From: Agreia sp. VKM Ac-1783
GTDB lineage: Bacteria > Actinomycetota > Actinomycetes > Actinomycetales > Microbacteriaceae
Length of the DNA: 64,000 nucleotides
NCBI RefSeq assembly: GCF_900177765.1
Contig: NZ_FXWI01000001.1
Coordinates: forward strand, 496,001 to 560,000
Reading direction: 5' to 3'
Part shown: positions 42,201 through 50,397 of the stretch, piece after piece
Position numbering within the stretch: position 1 is the stretch's first letter
Layout: every line of letters begins with the position of its first letter
Notes under the pieces: model-generated
Told to the model about the DNA's origin: nothing
The model's database searches: none
What the model saw: the letters and a program-made list of their open reading frames with translations, nothing else
Program-made: the position numbers and the translations under genes

Positions 42201-43112
42201 GGGCCGGCCGCCGGGGAAGCGGGCACACGAGGCCCCGCCGCCTCGCTGCGTCGCCTGATCTCCAAGCGCAAGCCGCGCCCGGATGCCGCGGCCGAGGCTG
42301 CTGCCGCGGCGGCAGCCGCGAGTTCGGTGGCCGTTGCGTCCGCTCCCGACGGTGTCTCGTCTCCCGAGGCTGACCTGTCTCGTGACGTCGCCACCGAGCA
42401 GCCGGTCACCGACCCAGGGGCCGTCTCGACGACGTCGGCGGAAGAGACCGAGCGGTCGTCTGGCGCAGAAGAACTCGTATCGTCGGAGTCCGGCGACGGC
42501 GTAGCCTCGCCCAGGCCCGACGAGTCGACGACGGCACAGGCGGCAACTGCAGAGCCGGCAGCTCCTGCTGCCGATGCTCAGCTGGCGGAGTCGACGCCTC
42601 GTGACGATGGAGCTGCCACCCTCATCCACCCGGGCGAGGACTTCGATCTCATCGGAGCGCCGGAGCCGGAAGCTGCTCACGTTGACGAGACGCCCTCGCT
42701 CGCCGACCTCGTCGAAGCTCCAGCGTCGACGGAACTGCCGCCGGTCGAGGCCGAGCCGACAGGGGAGTTCGTGGAGTCGCCGGAGGCTGTTCAAGAGTCC
42801 CAGCCGGTGGGCGAGGATGTGGCGCCTGAACCTTCGCCCGAACCCGAACTTTCTCCCGCGCCCGCGCCCGCGCCCGAACCCGAGCCGGAGCCATCAGCCC
42901 AGCCGGTCTCCGACGATTCCTTCGTCTACACGCCGCCTCCGACGGCATCCTCGTCGCAGCCCGAAGCCGAGGCCGACCCCGAGCCGGCGTTCTCGCATCC
43001 GCGTGCGATGCCCGATGACATCGACGAGGGGTACGACCCCGACGCGGAGACCGTGATGCGAGTGAAACCGATCGATCTGAGCCATGAGGAGGACGAGCAC
43101 GATGGCCGCTAA
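39297..43112 (+). CDS. Giant GT2 membrane glycosyltransferase with disordered acidic tail
   Basis: The 1271-residue protein starts with a GT2 domain (residues 1-230): RVTVVLVASNGADFLPRTL, IVVDVGSTDSTPALL, LLAHDTAPEPDALAALL and GAAGMLVRHTVWNDLSGF. A large membrane part follows (about residues 250-740), with an external segment and a final helix near 900-922 (GVLVLVAQGIVFLLMLLLAL). The last 350 residues are low-complexity: an Asp/Glu run at about 949-962, Ala-rich stretches and Pro-Glu repeats, ending DAETVMRVKPI. The gene may be leaderless: TAGGGT (39282-39287) lies 9 bp before ATG and no ribosome site is seen. Its glycan product is unknown. Confidence 0.83.
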   Translation: MRARVTVVLVASNGADFLPRTLDAVKAQTRQPDSLIVVDVGSTDSTPALLSGALPTHFIQASGRLSFGTAVAHALGVVPPPVDENEWLWLLAHDTAPEPDALAALLAAVEVNPSVAAAGPKQMDWEHSDYISEFGETITRFGATYSMAETELDQAQHDRMSDVLGVGAAGMLVRHTVWNDLSGFDDALPTADNGLDFSVRVRLAGHRVMGVPAARIASAGVGLAGPGRSEKGRARRKRQADRRAAQLHRRLVYAPAFAVVFHWLSLVPLAVVRSLAQLVRKQPGAIGGELSAAFRTAFGSRVTEARRNLRAAKRVGWNTIAPLRIPGDEVRRRRSLQREIALTHLRGEKDRIQFIATGGVTTVLIFAVLGLIMFVPLIGAIALTGGSLLPVSATLGELWSHVGYGWRDIGLGFVGAADPFTSVLAVLGSITFWSPSLAIVGLYLAALPLAALAAWFLAARLTDKPWLRAVAAVLWTLAPTFLSSLDQGAIGAVIAHLLLPWVVLAGLAARKSWSASAMAAILFAVTLAGAPSLWPALLIVWAVSVATAGRNVARYIGIPIPALALFLPLAWDQFRAGNPLGLLADPGVPAVREPGSILALLSGIPDSAQSGWTGLASMVGIDSSVLQIVLAIAVVPLALAALLALVLPGPSVTRAIVAVVGSILGLATAIASTRISLDAVGADPVMLWAGPGLSLYWLGLICAAVVGLHALKRFSLAPGFLAATTVVVVAVPLVASTLLGSSAIQTTDARLLPAFVTAEAASTPRVGTLVLTPQRDGGIKSAIVTGTGVTLDDQSTLAATNRDATRDAELADLIGNLASQSGSDSTPRLAELGVEFVLLANPPAEADPALTTTTTRSTAAFDANASLTTVGKTFAGKLWQITGTDGISTLPEPTPSNLGSATGVLVLVAQGIVFLLMLLLALPAGRLQPHGTRAVSGLEPAGASMPDEVEGDDDDDDEDDDENAKAPDGPAAGEAGTRGPAASLRRLISKRKPRPDAAAEAAAAAAAASSVAVASAPDGVSSPEADLSRDVATEQPVTDPGAVSTTSAEETERSSGAEELVSSESGDGVASPRPDESTTAQAATAEPAAPAADAQLAESTPRDDGAATLIHPGEDFDLIGAPEPEAAHVDETPSLADLVEAPASTELPPVEAEPTGEFVESPEAVQESQPVGEDVAPEPSPEPELSPAPAPAPEPEPEPSAQPVSDDSFVYTPPPTASSSQPEAEADPEPAFSHPRAMPDDIDEGYDPDAETVMRVKPIDLSHEEDEHDGR

Positions 43113-44535
43113 GCGCACTGTGATCGCCACCAGCGCCCGCGCGTTGGGCGCCGTCTTGACCCTCGGGGCCGGCGCGACGCTCGTGGCGGGAGCCGTACTC
43201 ATCCCTCTGCCGTCTCACACCGTCTCGGTTCCGTCTGTCGAGGTTGCGCCGACGCCGTTGCCCCAGAGCCTCGTCTGTGCCGGATCGCTTTTTCAGCTGT
43301 CGAATGGTGCCGGCGTGGACGCGACGACGGCATCTGGCGTCGGCACACCGCAGCTGACGAGCGGTTCCGACGACTCCGATGTAGACATCGAACGATCGCC
43401 GCTGGCCGCTCCAGACAACTCCACGGTCGTCGACGCGACAGCGCCCACGGCAGTGACCGCTCCGGATGCCGATCCCGGTGTCCTGATCGCCGCGGCACAG
43501 TCCGTCGCGGTTTCGCAGGAGGACATCTCCGGCCTGGCGTCGACGAACTGCGCTGAGGCGCAGGCCGACAGCTGGCTCGTCGGTGGCGCCACCACGGTAG
43601 GCCGCACCAGCTTCGTGCTACTGAGCAACCCGACCGAGGTCACTGCCGACGTTGACCTGACCTTGTTCGCCGAAAACGGACGACTCGATGCGCCCGGTTC
43701 GACCGGCATCACGGTTCCTGCCAAGTCGCAGCGCGTGTTCTCGCTCGCAGGTTTCGCTCCGAACGCGAAGTACCCCGTGGTCCACGTTGTCAGTACGGGC
43801 GGCTACGTCGCGGCGAGTCTGCAGCAGACGGTCATCCGTGGTCTCGAACCCGGCGGCGTGGAACTGAGCGGCCCCACGACAGCCCCGTCGACCGAGGCGG
43901 TCTTCGCCGGCGTGAAGATCACCGGAACGTCTGCGATCGCCGAACGCCTGTCGGCCGACGGCTATGCCGATCTTCAAGCTGCCGTGCGCGTCTACGTGCC
44001 GGGCGATGCGGATGCCACGATCACCGTTTCCGTCGCCAGCGAGAGTTCCGGATCGGCCGATGGCTCGTACACGCTGAGTGCTCCCGGCGGCGTCGTCAGT
44101 GAGCTCCCTCTGAAAGATCTTCCCGACGGAAGCTACTCGGTGACTCTCGACTCGACCCAGCCCATCGTCGCCTCGGCCCGCACCTCGGTGCTGGCATCCG
44201 GCGCCGTCGATTTCGCCTGGAATCAGGCGGCCACGCCACTCGATGCCGACACGCTTGTGCCGATCGCGCCCGGCCCGTCGCCGCGCATCCATCTCGCGAA
44301 TTCGGGCGATACCGAGGCGAACGTCACTCTGCGAACGGCGACCGGCAACGCGGTCACGATCGCCGTTCCCGCCGGCGGAACGAAAGGCCTCGATGCCGAG
44401 CCGAACGCTGTCTACACGGCGACGATGTCGTCGGCGGTGAGCATCAGCGTGGGGTACAGCAGTGACGGTCAGCTCTCGGGCTACACGATTGCTCCGCCCA
44501 GCGAGCTGGCAGCCCCGATCGTCGTCTACCCGTAG
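43102..44535 (+). CDS. DUF5719 family exported protein
   Basis: The 477-residue protein has an N-terminal membrane anchor (about residues 12-35) and a long external part built of beta-rich repeats, including WLVGGATTVGRTSFVLLSNPT and SGGYVAAS-like segments, with two cysteines near residues 57 and 156. It matches DUF5719, which is usually encoded between the large GT2 and the zincin-fold gene in Micrococcales. ATG 43102 overlaps the GT2 gene by 11 nt, and AGGAGG at 43087-43092 is its ribosome site; the ATG at 43084 is an alternative. Its position suggests it works with the giant glycosyltransferase at the envelope. Confidence 0.78.
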   Translation: MAAKRTVIATSARALGAVLTLGAGATLVAGAVLIPLPSHTVSVPSVEVAPTPLPQSLVCAGSLFQLSNGAGVDATTASGVGTPQLTSGSDDSDVDIERSPLAAPDNSTVVDATAPTAVTAPDADPGVLIAAAQSVAVSQEDISGLASTNCAEAQADSWLVGGATTVGRTSFVLLSNPTEVTADVDLTLFAENGRLDAPGSTGITVPAKSQRVFSLAGFAPNAKYPVVHVVSTGGYVAASLQQTVIRGLEPGGVELSGPTTAPSTEAVFAGVKITGTSAIAERLSADGYADLQAAVRVYVPGDADATITVSVASESSGSADGSYTLSAPGGVVSELPLKDLPDGSYSVTLDSTQPIVASARTSVLASGAVDFAWNQAATPLDADTLVPIAPGPSPRIHLANSGDTEANVTLRTATGNAVTIAVPAGGTKGLDAEPNAVYTATMSSAVSISVGYSSDGQLSGYTIAPPSELAAPIVVYP

Positions 44536-44547
44536 CCGACGGCTCTG

Positions 44548-44997
44548 TCAGAAGTGACGGAAGCCCTCGGGCGCGAGATCCCACGGATCTTTGCCGAGGT
44601 ACTCGGCCACGGCTCGGAAGACGCAGCTCTCGATGAGCATGCGCCGGTGCGCCTCGTCGTCGCGATGCAGATGGGCGAGGCGCTCGATCGGCACGCGGTA
44701 CAGAATGATGCGGTCGCCGAGAACTCGCCAGCGCTCCACGCCCGTGTCTGCGGTACACGGCTTGCCGTTCGCGCCGTACGGCAGGGCGCCGATCTCGAAG
44801 ACGGCATCGGCGAGTTCGTTCGGCCAGATGCTGCGAAGGTATTCGGCAGTCGAGGCGACTGTTGTGTCGAAGAAGTCGATACGAGTGTTCATCATCGGCA
44901 GGTGAGGGCCGGTCACTGCCGAGCGGAGGCCCCTGCCGTGGCGGTTGCGACCCGTTCCTCGAGAAGAGGCCGGTGCGATGCGACGTGAGCGAGCCAT
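44548..44997 (-). CDS. Metallopeptidase (zincin)-fold family protein, Rv3259-like, without HExxH
   Basis: This 149-residue protein is placed by context and by the segments PADTGVERW-like ADTGVERWRVLGDR, ILYRVPIERLAHLH and VFRAVAEYLGKDPWDLAPEG in the family annotated as metallopeptidase next to DUF3499. The usual zinc motif HExxH is not visible: the matching helix reads LIESCVFRAVAEYLG. It may be an inactive or regulatory member. ATG 44997 was used; ATG 44895 is an alternative that would remove the basic N-terminus. It converges on DUF5719 (12 bp gap) and diverges from DUF3499. Confidence 0.72.
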   Translation of the reverse strand: MARSRRIAPASSRGTGRNRHGRGLRSAVTGPHLPMMNTRIDFFDTTVASTAEYLRSIWPNELADAVFEIGALPYGANGKPCTADTGVERWRVLGDRIILYRVPIERLAHLHRDDEAHRRMLIESCVFRAVAEYLGKDPWDLAPEGFRHF

Positions 44998-45115
44998 GGC
45001 CAGAGTCTATTCTCTGGGGCATCGAGCGGCGGAACCCGCCGGGGCGGCGTTCAGCGCACGACACACGACGGAGCCTCACGTCAGGCTGGGGGAGGCGGGC
45101 GTACGGTGAAGGGTG

Positions 45116-45322
45116 ATGACGAATCGACCGTGTTCCCGAGTAGCGTGCCCCGACGAGGCAGTGGCTACTCTGACCTACGTGTACGCCGATTCGCTCGCGG
45201 TTCTCGGCCCGCTGAGCCTCAGCCACGAGCCGCACAGCTACGATCTCTGCACGCGCCACTCTGATCGCCTCAAGGCCCCGCAGGGGTGGCAGGTCATGCG
45301 TCACGTGCAATTCACGCAGTAG
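45116..45322 (+). CDS. DUF3499 family protein (Rv3258c-like)
   Basis: A short cysteine-containing protein: [22 protein letters not shown] near the N-terminus and [18 protein letters not shown] near the C-terminus give three or four possible zinc ligands (Cys, Cys, Cys, His). DUF3499 genes sit between the zincin-fold gene and ahcY across actinobacteria, and this arrangement is repeated here. GTG 45113 and ATG 45116 are adjacent start candidates; GAAGG lies just upstream. The function is not known. Confidence 0.87.
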   Translation: MTNRPCSRVACPDEAVATLTYVYADSLAVLGPLSLSHEPHSYDLCTRHSDRLKAPQGWQVMRHVQFTQ

Positions 45323-45357
45323 GCGTTCTCGCGGCGGCACGTCTTTACAATGGGAGC

Positions 45358-46842
45358 ATGACTTCTGTTGCTGCTCCGGTGACCACCCTGCCCTTCAAGG
45401 TCGCCGACCTGACACTCGCCGAGGCGGGCCGTCACCAGATTCGCCTCGCCGAGAACGAGATGCCGGGGCTCATGTCGCTGCGCGAAGAGTTCGCCGCATC
45501 TCAGCCGCTCGCCGGGGCGCGCATCATGGGATCGCTGCACATGACGGTGCAGACGGCAGTACTGATCGAGACGCTGACCGCCCTCGGCGCCCGCGTGCGC
45601 TGGGTCAGTTGCAACATCTTCTCCACTCAAGACGAGGCGGCGGCCGCCATCGTGGTCGGCGCCACGGGAACCGCAGACGCCCCCGCCGGTGTTCCGGTGT
45701 TCGCCTGGAAGGGAGAGACCCTCGAGGAATACTGGTGGTGCACCGAGCAGGCCTTCGACTGGTCCGCTGAGGCCGCAGCCGACGGCGCCGACTTCACCGG
45801 CCCCAACATGATTCTCGACGACGGCGGAGACGCCACGATGCTCGTGCACAAGGGGCGTCAGTTCGAGCTCGACGGAGCCGTGCCCGACACGCAGTCGTCC
45901 GACAGCGACGAGTACGGCGTCGTTCTCGACCTTCTGCGTCGCTCGCTGGCGTCGTCGACCGACCGCTGGACCCGCATCGCCGCCGACATCCAGGGCGTGT
46001 CTGAAGAGACGACCACGGGCGTGCACCGCCTCTACGAACTTGCTTCCGCCAGCGAACTGTTGTTCCCCGCGATCAACGTCAACGACTCGGTCACGAAGAG
46101 CAAGTTCGATAACAAGTATGGCATCCGACACTCGCTACCGGATGGCCTGAACCGCGCGACAGACGTGCTCATCGGCGGCAAGGTCGTGTTCGTGGTCGGC
46201 TACGGCGATGTGGGCAAGGGTGCCGCAGAGGCCATGCGAGGCCAGGGCGCGCGTGTCATCGTCAGCGAGGTCGATCCGATCTGTGCGTTGCAGGCCGCGA
46301 TGGACGGGTACCAGGTAGCCCGACTCGAGAGTGTGATCGGCGAGGTCGACATCATCGTGACCGGAACCGGCAACGAGAACGTGGTCACGGTCGAGCACAT
46401 CATGGGCCTCAAGCACCTGGCGATCATCGCCAACGTCGGCCACTTCGACAACGAGATCGACATGGCGGGGCTCGAGAAGCTCGAGGGTGCCGTCAAGGTC
46501 GAGATCAAGCCGCAGGTGCACGAGTGGCGCTTGCCCACGGGCCGCAGCGTTCTCGTGCTGTCGGAAGGGCGTCTCATGAACTTGGGCAACGCCACCGGCC
46601 ACCCCAGCTTCGTCATGAGCAACTCCTTCACCAATCAGGTGCTCGCCCAGATCGAGCTCTACGCGTTCACCGAGCGCTACCCGATCGGCGTGTACGTGCT
46701 GCCGAAGTATCTCGACGAGAAGGTTGCTCGCCTGCACCTCGATGCTCTGGGTGTCGAACTCACGGAGTTGACTCCTCGCCAGGCGGCATACATCGGCGTG
46801 CCGGTCGAGGGACCGTACAAGGTCGATCACTACCGCTACTGA
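45358..46842 (+). CDS. ahcY: Adenosylhomocysteinase (S-adenosylhomocysteine hydrolase)
   Basis: The enzyme splits S-adenosylhomocysteine into adenosine and homocysteine, relieving inhibition of methyltransferases. The 494-residue form includes the approximately 40-residue insert seen in many bacterial enzymes. Substrate-site segments [12 protein letters not shown] (H61, T63) and [12 protein letters not shown] (C85, Q91-E93) are visible. The NAD site GYGDVGKG is at residues 281-288. KVDHYRY at the C-terminus is the conserved closing tail. ATG 45358 with GGGAG upstream was chosen. No S-adenosylhomocysteine riboswitch could be made out in the 35-bp spacer. Confidence 0.97.
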   Translation: MTSVAAPVTTLPFKVADLTLAEAGRHQIRLAENEMPGLMSLREEFAASQPLAGARIMGSLHMTVQTAVLIETLTALGARVRWVSCNIFSTQDEAAAAIVVGATGTADAPAGVPVFAWKGETLEEYWWCTEQAFDWSAEAAADGADFTGPNMILDDGGDATMLVHKGRQFELDGAVPDTQSSDSDEYGVVLDLLRRSLASSTDRWTRIAADIQGVSEETTTGVHRLYELASASELLFPAINVNDSVTKSKFDNKYGIRHSLPDGLNRATDVLIGGKVVFVVGYGDVGKGAAEAMRGQGARVIVSEVDPICALQAAMDGYQVARLESVIGEVDIIVTGTGNENVVTVEHIMGLKHLAIIANVGHFDNEIDMAGLEKLEGAVKVEIKPQVHEWRLPTGRSVLVLSEGRLMNLGNATGHPSFVMSNSFTNQVLAQIELYAFTERYPIGVYVLPKYLDEKVARLHLDALGVELTELTPRQAAYIGVPVEGPYKVDHYRY

Positions 46843-46859
46843 GGCAGGGAGACGGGTCG

Positions 46860-47333
46860 GTGACGCCCGACGAGACCGTCGTTCGGGTGACCGAGAATGC
46901 ACCATGGCTTCCACCCGTTGGACGCGCTGAAGCATTCCGCGGCGCGGTCGTGCCCCGCCCCATGAGCGTTGTGCGACTTCTGCTCACGCGAGGCGACCAC
47001 GTGTTCTGCATCGCACGAGCGGAGACGGGCCTCCTCGATCTGCCCATGCGCGTCACTCTCAACGACGACCCGCACGGCGCCGAGACGATGGCCCGACTGG
47101 CATACGAGGTGATCGGTGCTCGGTGCGCGCTCACGTTCGTCGGCGCGGTTCGCAACGTCGTCGAGGCCGCGACTGACGGCTACGCCTGGCCCACGCCTCT
47201 GGCACATTTCGGTCTCTGGACCGCGGCGGCCGACCCGTCGATCGACGGGGTCTGGCTGCCGGTCGGCGGTGACGAATCACCCCTCCGCGAAAAGCACTGG
47301 TACCCGATCGTCTCGGGCCTGACGCTCGCCTAG
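46860..47333 (+). CDS. Uncharacterised protein, possible degenerate NUDIX-like fold
   Basis: This 157-residue protein from GTG 46860 follows ahcY by 17 bp. The order of segments MSVVRLLLTRGDHVFCIAR, LLDLPMRVTLNDDP, ETMARLAYEVIG and FVGAVRNVVE recalls a NUDIX domain, but the catalytic box is degenerate and I would not assign a reaction. HWYPIVSGL ends the protein. It converges on the RDD gene with a 4-nt overlap. Product names other than hypothetical protein are not justified by sequence alone. Confidence 0.6.
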   Translation: MTPDETVVRVTENAPWLPPVGRAEAFRGAVVPRPMSVVRLLLTRGDHVFCIARAETGLLDLPMRVTLNDDPHGAETMARLAYEVIGARCALTFVGAVRNVVEAATDGYAWPTPLAHFGLWTAAADPSIDGVWLPVGGDESPLREKHWYPIVSGLTLA

Positions 47334-48205
47334 CGCCGAGGAAAACCGTGCGGCAGGCTCTGCAAGATCGGATCGAGTCGGTTGAGTGCTGCTTTCTGAA
47401 GCTCGAGCGCCGCGTATTCCCGATCGCGGCGCACAGCGGCGACGCCCGAGAGGAACAGCGCGGGGTGCACCTGAGGAATCGGCGACACGAACGGCGTGAC
47501 CTCTGCGGCGAGTTCTGCGGCGATGCGCTCTCTGGTCGCCGGTGCCATGCTCGACGCCTGCACGAGAAACTGGGCGACACGGTTGCCGAGCCTGTCGGGC
47601 ATGCGTGCGACATCGGCGACATCGGCCCACGCTTGGAGCATGACGGGAACACCGCGCGCATGGCTGACAGGGAGAGGTACTCGCTCGTGTTGGCTGTAGG
47701 TGCCGGCGAGAAGGTCGCCGAGCCTCTTCGACTTGCCGTTGAGAAGAGCTGTGACGATCGCGATCGCTCCCAGCGTGATGTAGATCTCGAGAGCGCCGAC
47801 GAGCCCGCGAATCACGGAGTGTCTGATTCCAATGGCGCCGCCGTCGTCGCGCACGATACGTGCGCCGACAGCGAGCTTGCCGACCGAGCGGCCCTTCAGA
47901 AGAACCTCGAGAGTCGTCGGCACGACGACGAAACAGAGAACGAGCGCCGACACGCTCATGGCAGCGAGCAGCGCCTCGTCGATGACGCCGCTCTGGCCGA
48001 GTGCGCCGATACCCAGCATGAGCGCGATCAGGATGGCGATCGAGATGACGACGTCGATCGCGCCACCTCCAGCGCGGAGGATGAAACCGGCAGGGCGCAC
48101 GTCGATCGCCACCGCCTCACCGATCAGCAGCTCGTCGTCGACGTAAGCGTCGGCAAGCGGGTCGGCGAATCCTACGGCCGGTGAGGCGACACGGGGGTCC
48201 GTCAT
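47330..48205 (-). CDS. RDD family membrane protein
   Basis: The RDD domain is in residues 32-170: RPAGFILRAGGGAIDVVISIAIL with the basic/acidic signature (R...D), then GRSVGKLAVGARIVRDDGG and SKRLGDLLAGTYSQH. Three helices are predicted, followed by a 110-residue soluble C-terminal extension. RDD, SpoIIM, DUF58, MoxR and DUF4350 genes form a conserved actinobacterial envelope module (Rv3691-Rv3695-like). It is divergent from spoIIM by 17 bp and so probably shares a promoter region. Confidence 0.87.
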   Translation of the reverse strand: MTDPRVASPAVGFADPLADAYVDDELLIGEAVAIDVRPAGFILRAGGGAIDVVISIAILIALMLGIGALGQSGVIDEALLAAMSVSALVLCFVVVPTTLEVLLKGRSVGKLAVGARIVRDDGGAIGIRHSVIRGLVGALEIYITLGAIAIVTALLNGKSKRLGDLLAGTYSQHERVPLPVSHARGVPVMLQAWADVADVARMPDRLGNRVAQFLVQASSMAPATRERIAAELAAEVTPFVSPIPQVHPALFLSGVAAVRRDREYAALELQKAALNRLDPILQSLPHGFPRR

Positions 48206-48222
48206 GAATACAATTCAAGCAG

Positions 48223-49218
48223 ATGGATCTCGATGCCTACACTGCTGCCCACCGCGACGAGTGGGCCACACTCGACGCTCTGAGCAGGCGCCGAGAGCTT
48301 TCGGGCACCGACGCGGATGAGCTGATCGAGCGCTACCAGGCCGGTGCGTCCGACCTGTCGGCTATCAAGACCACCGTGGGCTCGACCGCTCAGGGCGCTC
48401 AGCTATCCCTTTTCCTGTCGCGAGCTCGACTCCGGTTCACCGGCGCCGGAACGAACATCCTGCGGCAGACTCCCGCTTTCTTCGTGTTTCAGCTGCCGGC
48501 CGCGCTCTATCGCATCCGGTGGCTCACCCTCGCGCTCGCGGTCGTCACGGTCGTGGTCGCCGGGCTGTACGCGCTCTGGGTGTCGAACGATCCGCAGGTG
48601 CTCGCCAATCTGGGCTCTGACGCAGAACTCAAGAAGCTCGCCGACGAGGATTTCATCAACTACTACTCCGAGAACCCTGCAGCGTCATTCGCGGGGCAGG
48701 TGTGGACCAACAACGCCTGGATTGCAGCGCAGTGCATCGCCTTCGGCATCACGGGCTTCTTCGTGCCCACGGTCATCATGACGAACGCCCAGAACCTGGG
48801 AATCAATGCGGCGGTGCTGTTCCACTACGGCCAGGGCGACGCCTTCTTTCTCTACATCCTGCCGCACGGCCTCCTCGAGCTCACCGCGATCTTCGTCGCC
48901 GGTGCGGGTGGACTCCGCATCTTCTGGGCGTGGATCGCGCCCGGAGCGCGCACGCGGGCGCAGGCGCTGGCCGAAGACGGCCGCGCGCTCTTCACGGTGG
49001 CGCTCGGACTCGTGATCGTGCTCTTCGTCTCCGGCATCATCGAAGGATTCGTGACCCCGCAGCCCTGGCCTTGGGCGGTGAAGATCGGCATCGGAGCCCT
49101 CGCATTGGCGGCCTTCCTCGCGTACATGCTCATCATGGGGCGAGCTGCAGTGCGGTCGGGTCACACGGGTGACCTCGACGAGTTCGAGTCCGGTGCGAAG
49201 CAGCTCGTAGCGGGCTGA
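48223..49218 (+). CDS. Stage II sporulation protein M-like (SpoIIM family)
   Basis: The 331-residue membrane protein has an N-terminal charged helical domain (about 75 residues: LDAYTAAHRDEWATLDALSR, broken into helices) and five or six membrane helices, with the SpoIIM-type blocks AFGITGFFVPTVIMTNAQN and FLYILPHGLLELTAIFVAGAGG. The host family does not sporulate, so the role is presumably in envelope biogenesis with the RDD, DUF58 and MoxR proteins. CCGGCG-CGTG-CGCCGG (49219-49234) directly after the stop may be a terminator stem, though it lacks T residues. Confidence 0.87.
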   Translation: MDLDAYTAAHRDEWATLDALSRRRELSGTDADELIERYQAGASDLSAIKTTVGSTAQGAQLSLFLSRARLRFTGAGTNILRQTPAFFVFQLPAALYRIRWLTLALAVVTVVVAGLYALWVSNDPQVLANLGSDAELKKLADEDFINYYSENPAASFAGQVWTNNAWIAAQCIAFGITGFFVPTVIMTNAQNLGINAAVLFHYGQGDAFFLYILPHGLLELTAIFVAGAGGLRIFWAWIAPGARTRAQALAEDGRALFTVALGLVIVLFVSGIIEGFVTPQPWPWAVKIGIGALALAAFLAYMLIMGRAAVRSGHTGDLDEFESGAKQLVAG

Positions 49219-49320
49219 CCGGCGCGTGCGCCGGCATCCATATCGCGATTGATGCTGTCTGAGGCGGACATGTGAGCATCTTCTGCGGAATCGATGGACG
49301 ATGACCGGAATTGCACGGGC

Positions 49321-50256
49321 TTAGGGCGTCCATCCGCGCTTACGGAGCGCTCGTGACACTCTCTCGACCGCTTCTGTGCCTTCGAAGGAGAGTGCCTTCT
49401 TGCGTATCCGAACCACCTGCCATCCGGCATGGCTCAGTTCTTCGATCTTCAGTTCGTCACGCTCGTACGGACTGTCGCTTGTGCGGTGCTGTTGCCCGTC
49501 GTACTCGGCAATTGTCTTCCACTGGCGAAAGACCTGGTCGGCTCGTCCGATCCAAGAACCGTCATCCCTGAAAATGTCGGCGTTGAGTTCGGGTTCAGGG
49601 AGTCCGGCCCGGAGCAGGACAAGGCGCAGCAGGGTCTCTCGCCGAGATTCTGCTCCGTCTCTTACATGGCGCAGCGCCGCTCGTGCCGCGCGTGCACCGG
49701 GCCCATGGTACTGATCGGCTCTCTGCTGCAGTTCTCCGATCGTCACGAACGGCCTGCGATTACTCCGATCGGGCACGGCAGGTGTCAGCACGAGGTAGTC
49801 GGCCGCCGCGACGAGGTCATCTTCGTTCAATAGTGACGCGAGATGGCACCACGTTGTTGCGGCGTCCACGACAGGTACGCCATCTCGCAGGACCGCGCGC
49901 GCATGAGGGTCGGAAATCCGATGGCCGGTGACGTTGAATCCGCTGGGAGGTGTGTGGGGCGCTCGCACGCTGACATGGACCCCCTCGGCCTGGGTGAAGT
50001 CTTGCGGGAGCGGTATTCCCCAAATCCGAGCAGCCGTCACGTGCGAGAAGGCCTGCCCTCGCGAGCGCTTGGTCAGGTACGCGGCACGCACAGAGCTCTC
50101 GTTCACCTCGACATCGATCGGCAGTCTCACTCCGCGGAACACAGGAAGAAGGTCAGCGGCCCGTATTCGCCCGCGTCCGACCCCGGCAGCGTCGCTGTCG
50201 TGCACACTGAACGCCCTATGACGAAGGTGAGGTGGCAGCGGCTGGTGCGGCGACAT
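49321..50256 (-). CDS. AbiEi/DUF559-type protein with PD-(D/E)XK-like domain
   Basis: This 311-residue protein has the same layout as the one at 35386: an N-terminal region with FSVHDSDAAGVGRGRIRAADLL and FRGVRLP, a middle domain, and a C-terminal nuclease-like core RADQVFRQWKTIAEYDGQQH and ELKIEELSHAGWQVVRIRKK (shown in two parts). No toxin gene is adjacent. Its base content looks lower in GC than the flanking genes, and it splits the spoIIM-DUF58 neighbour pair, which argues for insertion. ATG 50256 lies 141 bp from the DUF58 gene end. Confidence 0.77.
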   Translation of the reverse strand: MSPHQPLPPHLRHRAFSVHDSDAAGVGRGRIRAADLLPVFRGVRLPIDVEVNESSVRAAYLTKRSRGQAFSHVTAARIWGIPLPQDFTQAEGVHVSVRAPHTPPSGFNVTGHRISDPHARAVLRDGVPVVDAATTWCHLASLLNEDDLVAAADYLVLTPAVPDRSNRRPFVTIGELQQRADQYHGPGARAARAALRHVRDGAESRRETLLRLVLLRAGLPEPELNADIFRDDGSWIGRADQVFRQWKTIAEYDGQQHRTSDSPYERDELKIEELSHAGWQVVRIRKKALSFEGTEAVERVSRALRKRGWTP

Positions 50257-50311
50257 CGTGAAATTGTGCCCTGCATCCTCCTATGGCTGCCGAATCTATC
50301 CACAGTCCGGA

Positions 50312-50336
50312 GCGAGTCCGAATCGATTCCGCTCGC
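50312..50336. terminator. Candidate hairpin between the DUF559 and DUF58 genes
   Basis: GCGAG (50312-50316) can pair with CTCGC (50332-50336) around the perfect 10-bp palindrome GAATCGATTC (50320-50329). It lies downstream of the minus-strand DUF58 operon and may end it. No T-tract; the remaining 141-bp spacer shows nothing else. Confidence 0.35.
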
Positions 50337-50397
50337 AATGCTCTTCTTGGGGCTTTAGAGAGCAGTTAGTCACGAATCGATGGGCGCGCGGCTCCTG

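Noticed and set aside
41220-42794. A 524-codon minus-strand frame with repetitive composition
   Set aside because: It lies opposite the membrane and disordered part of the giant GT2 and has no recognisable domain.
45323-45357. S-adenosylhomocysteine riboswitch ahead of ahcY
   Set aside because: The spacer is only 35 bp and no matching fold could be drawn.
49219-50397. 89-bp element copies flanking the second DUF559-type gene
   Set aside because: TGAGGCGGACAT near 49260 only loosely resembles the terminus, and no paired end was found.
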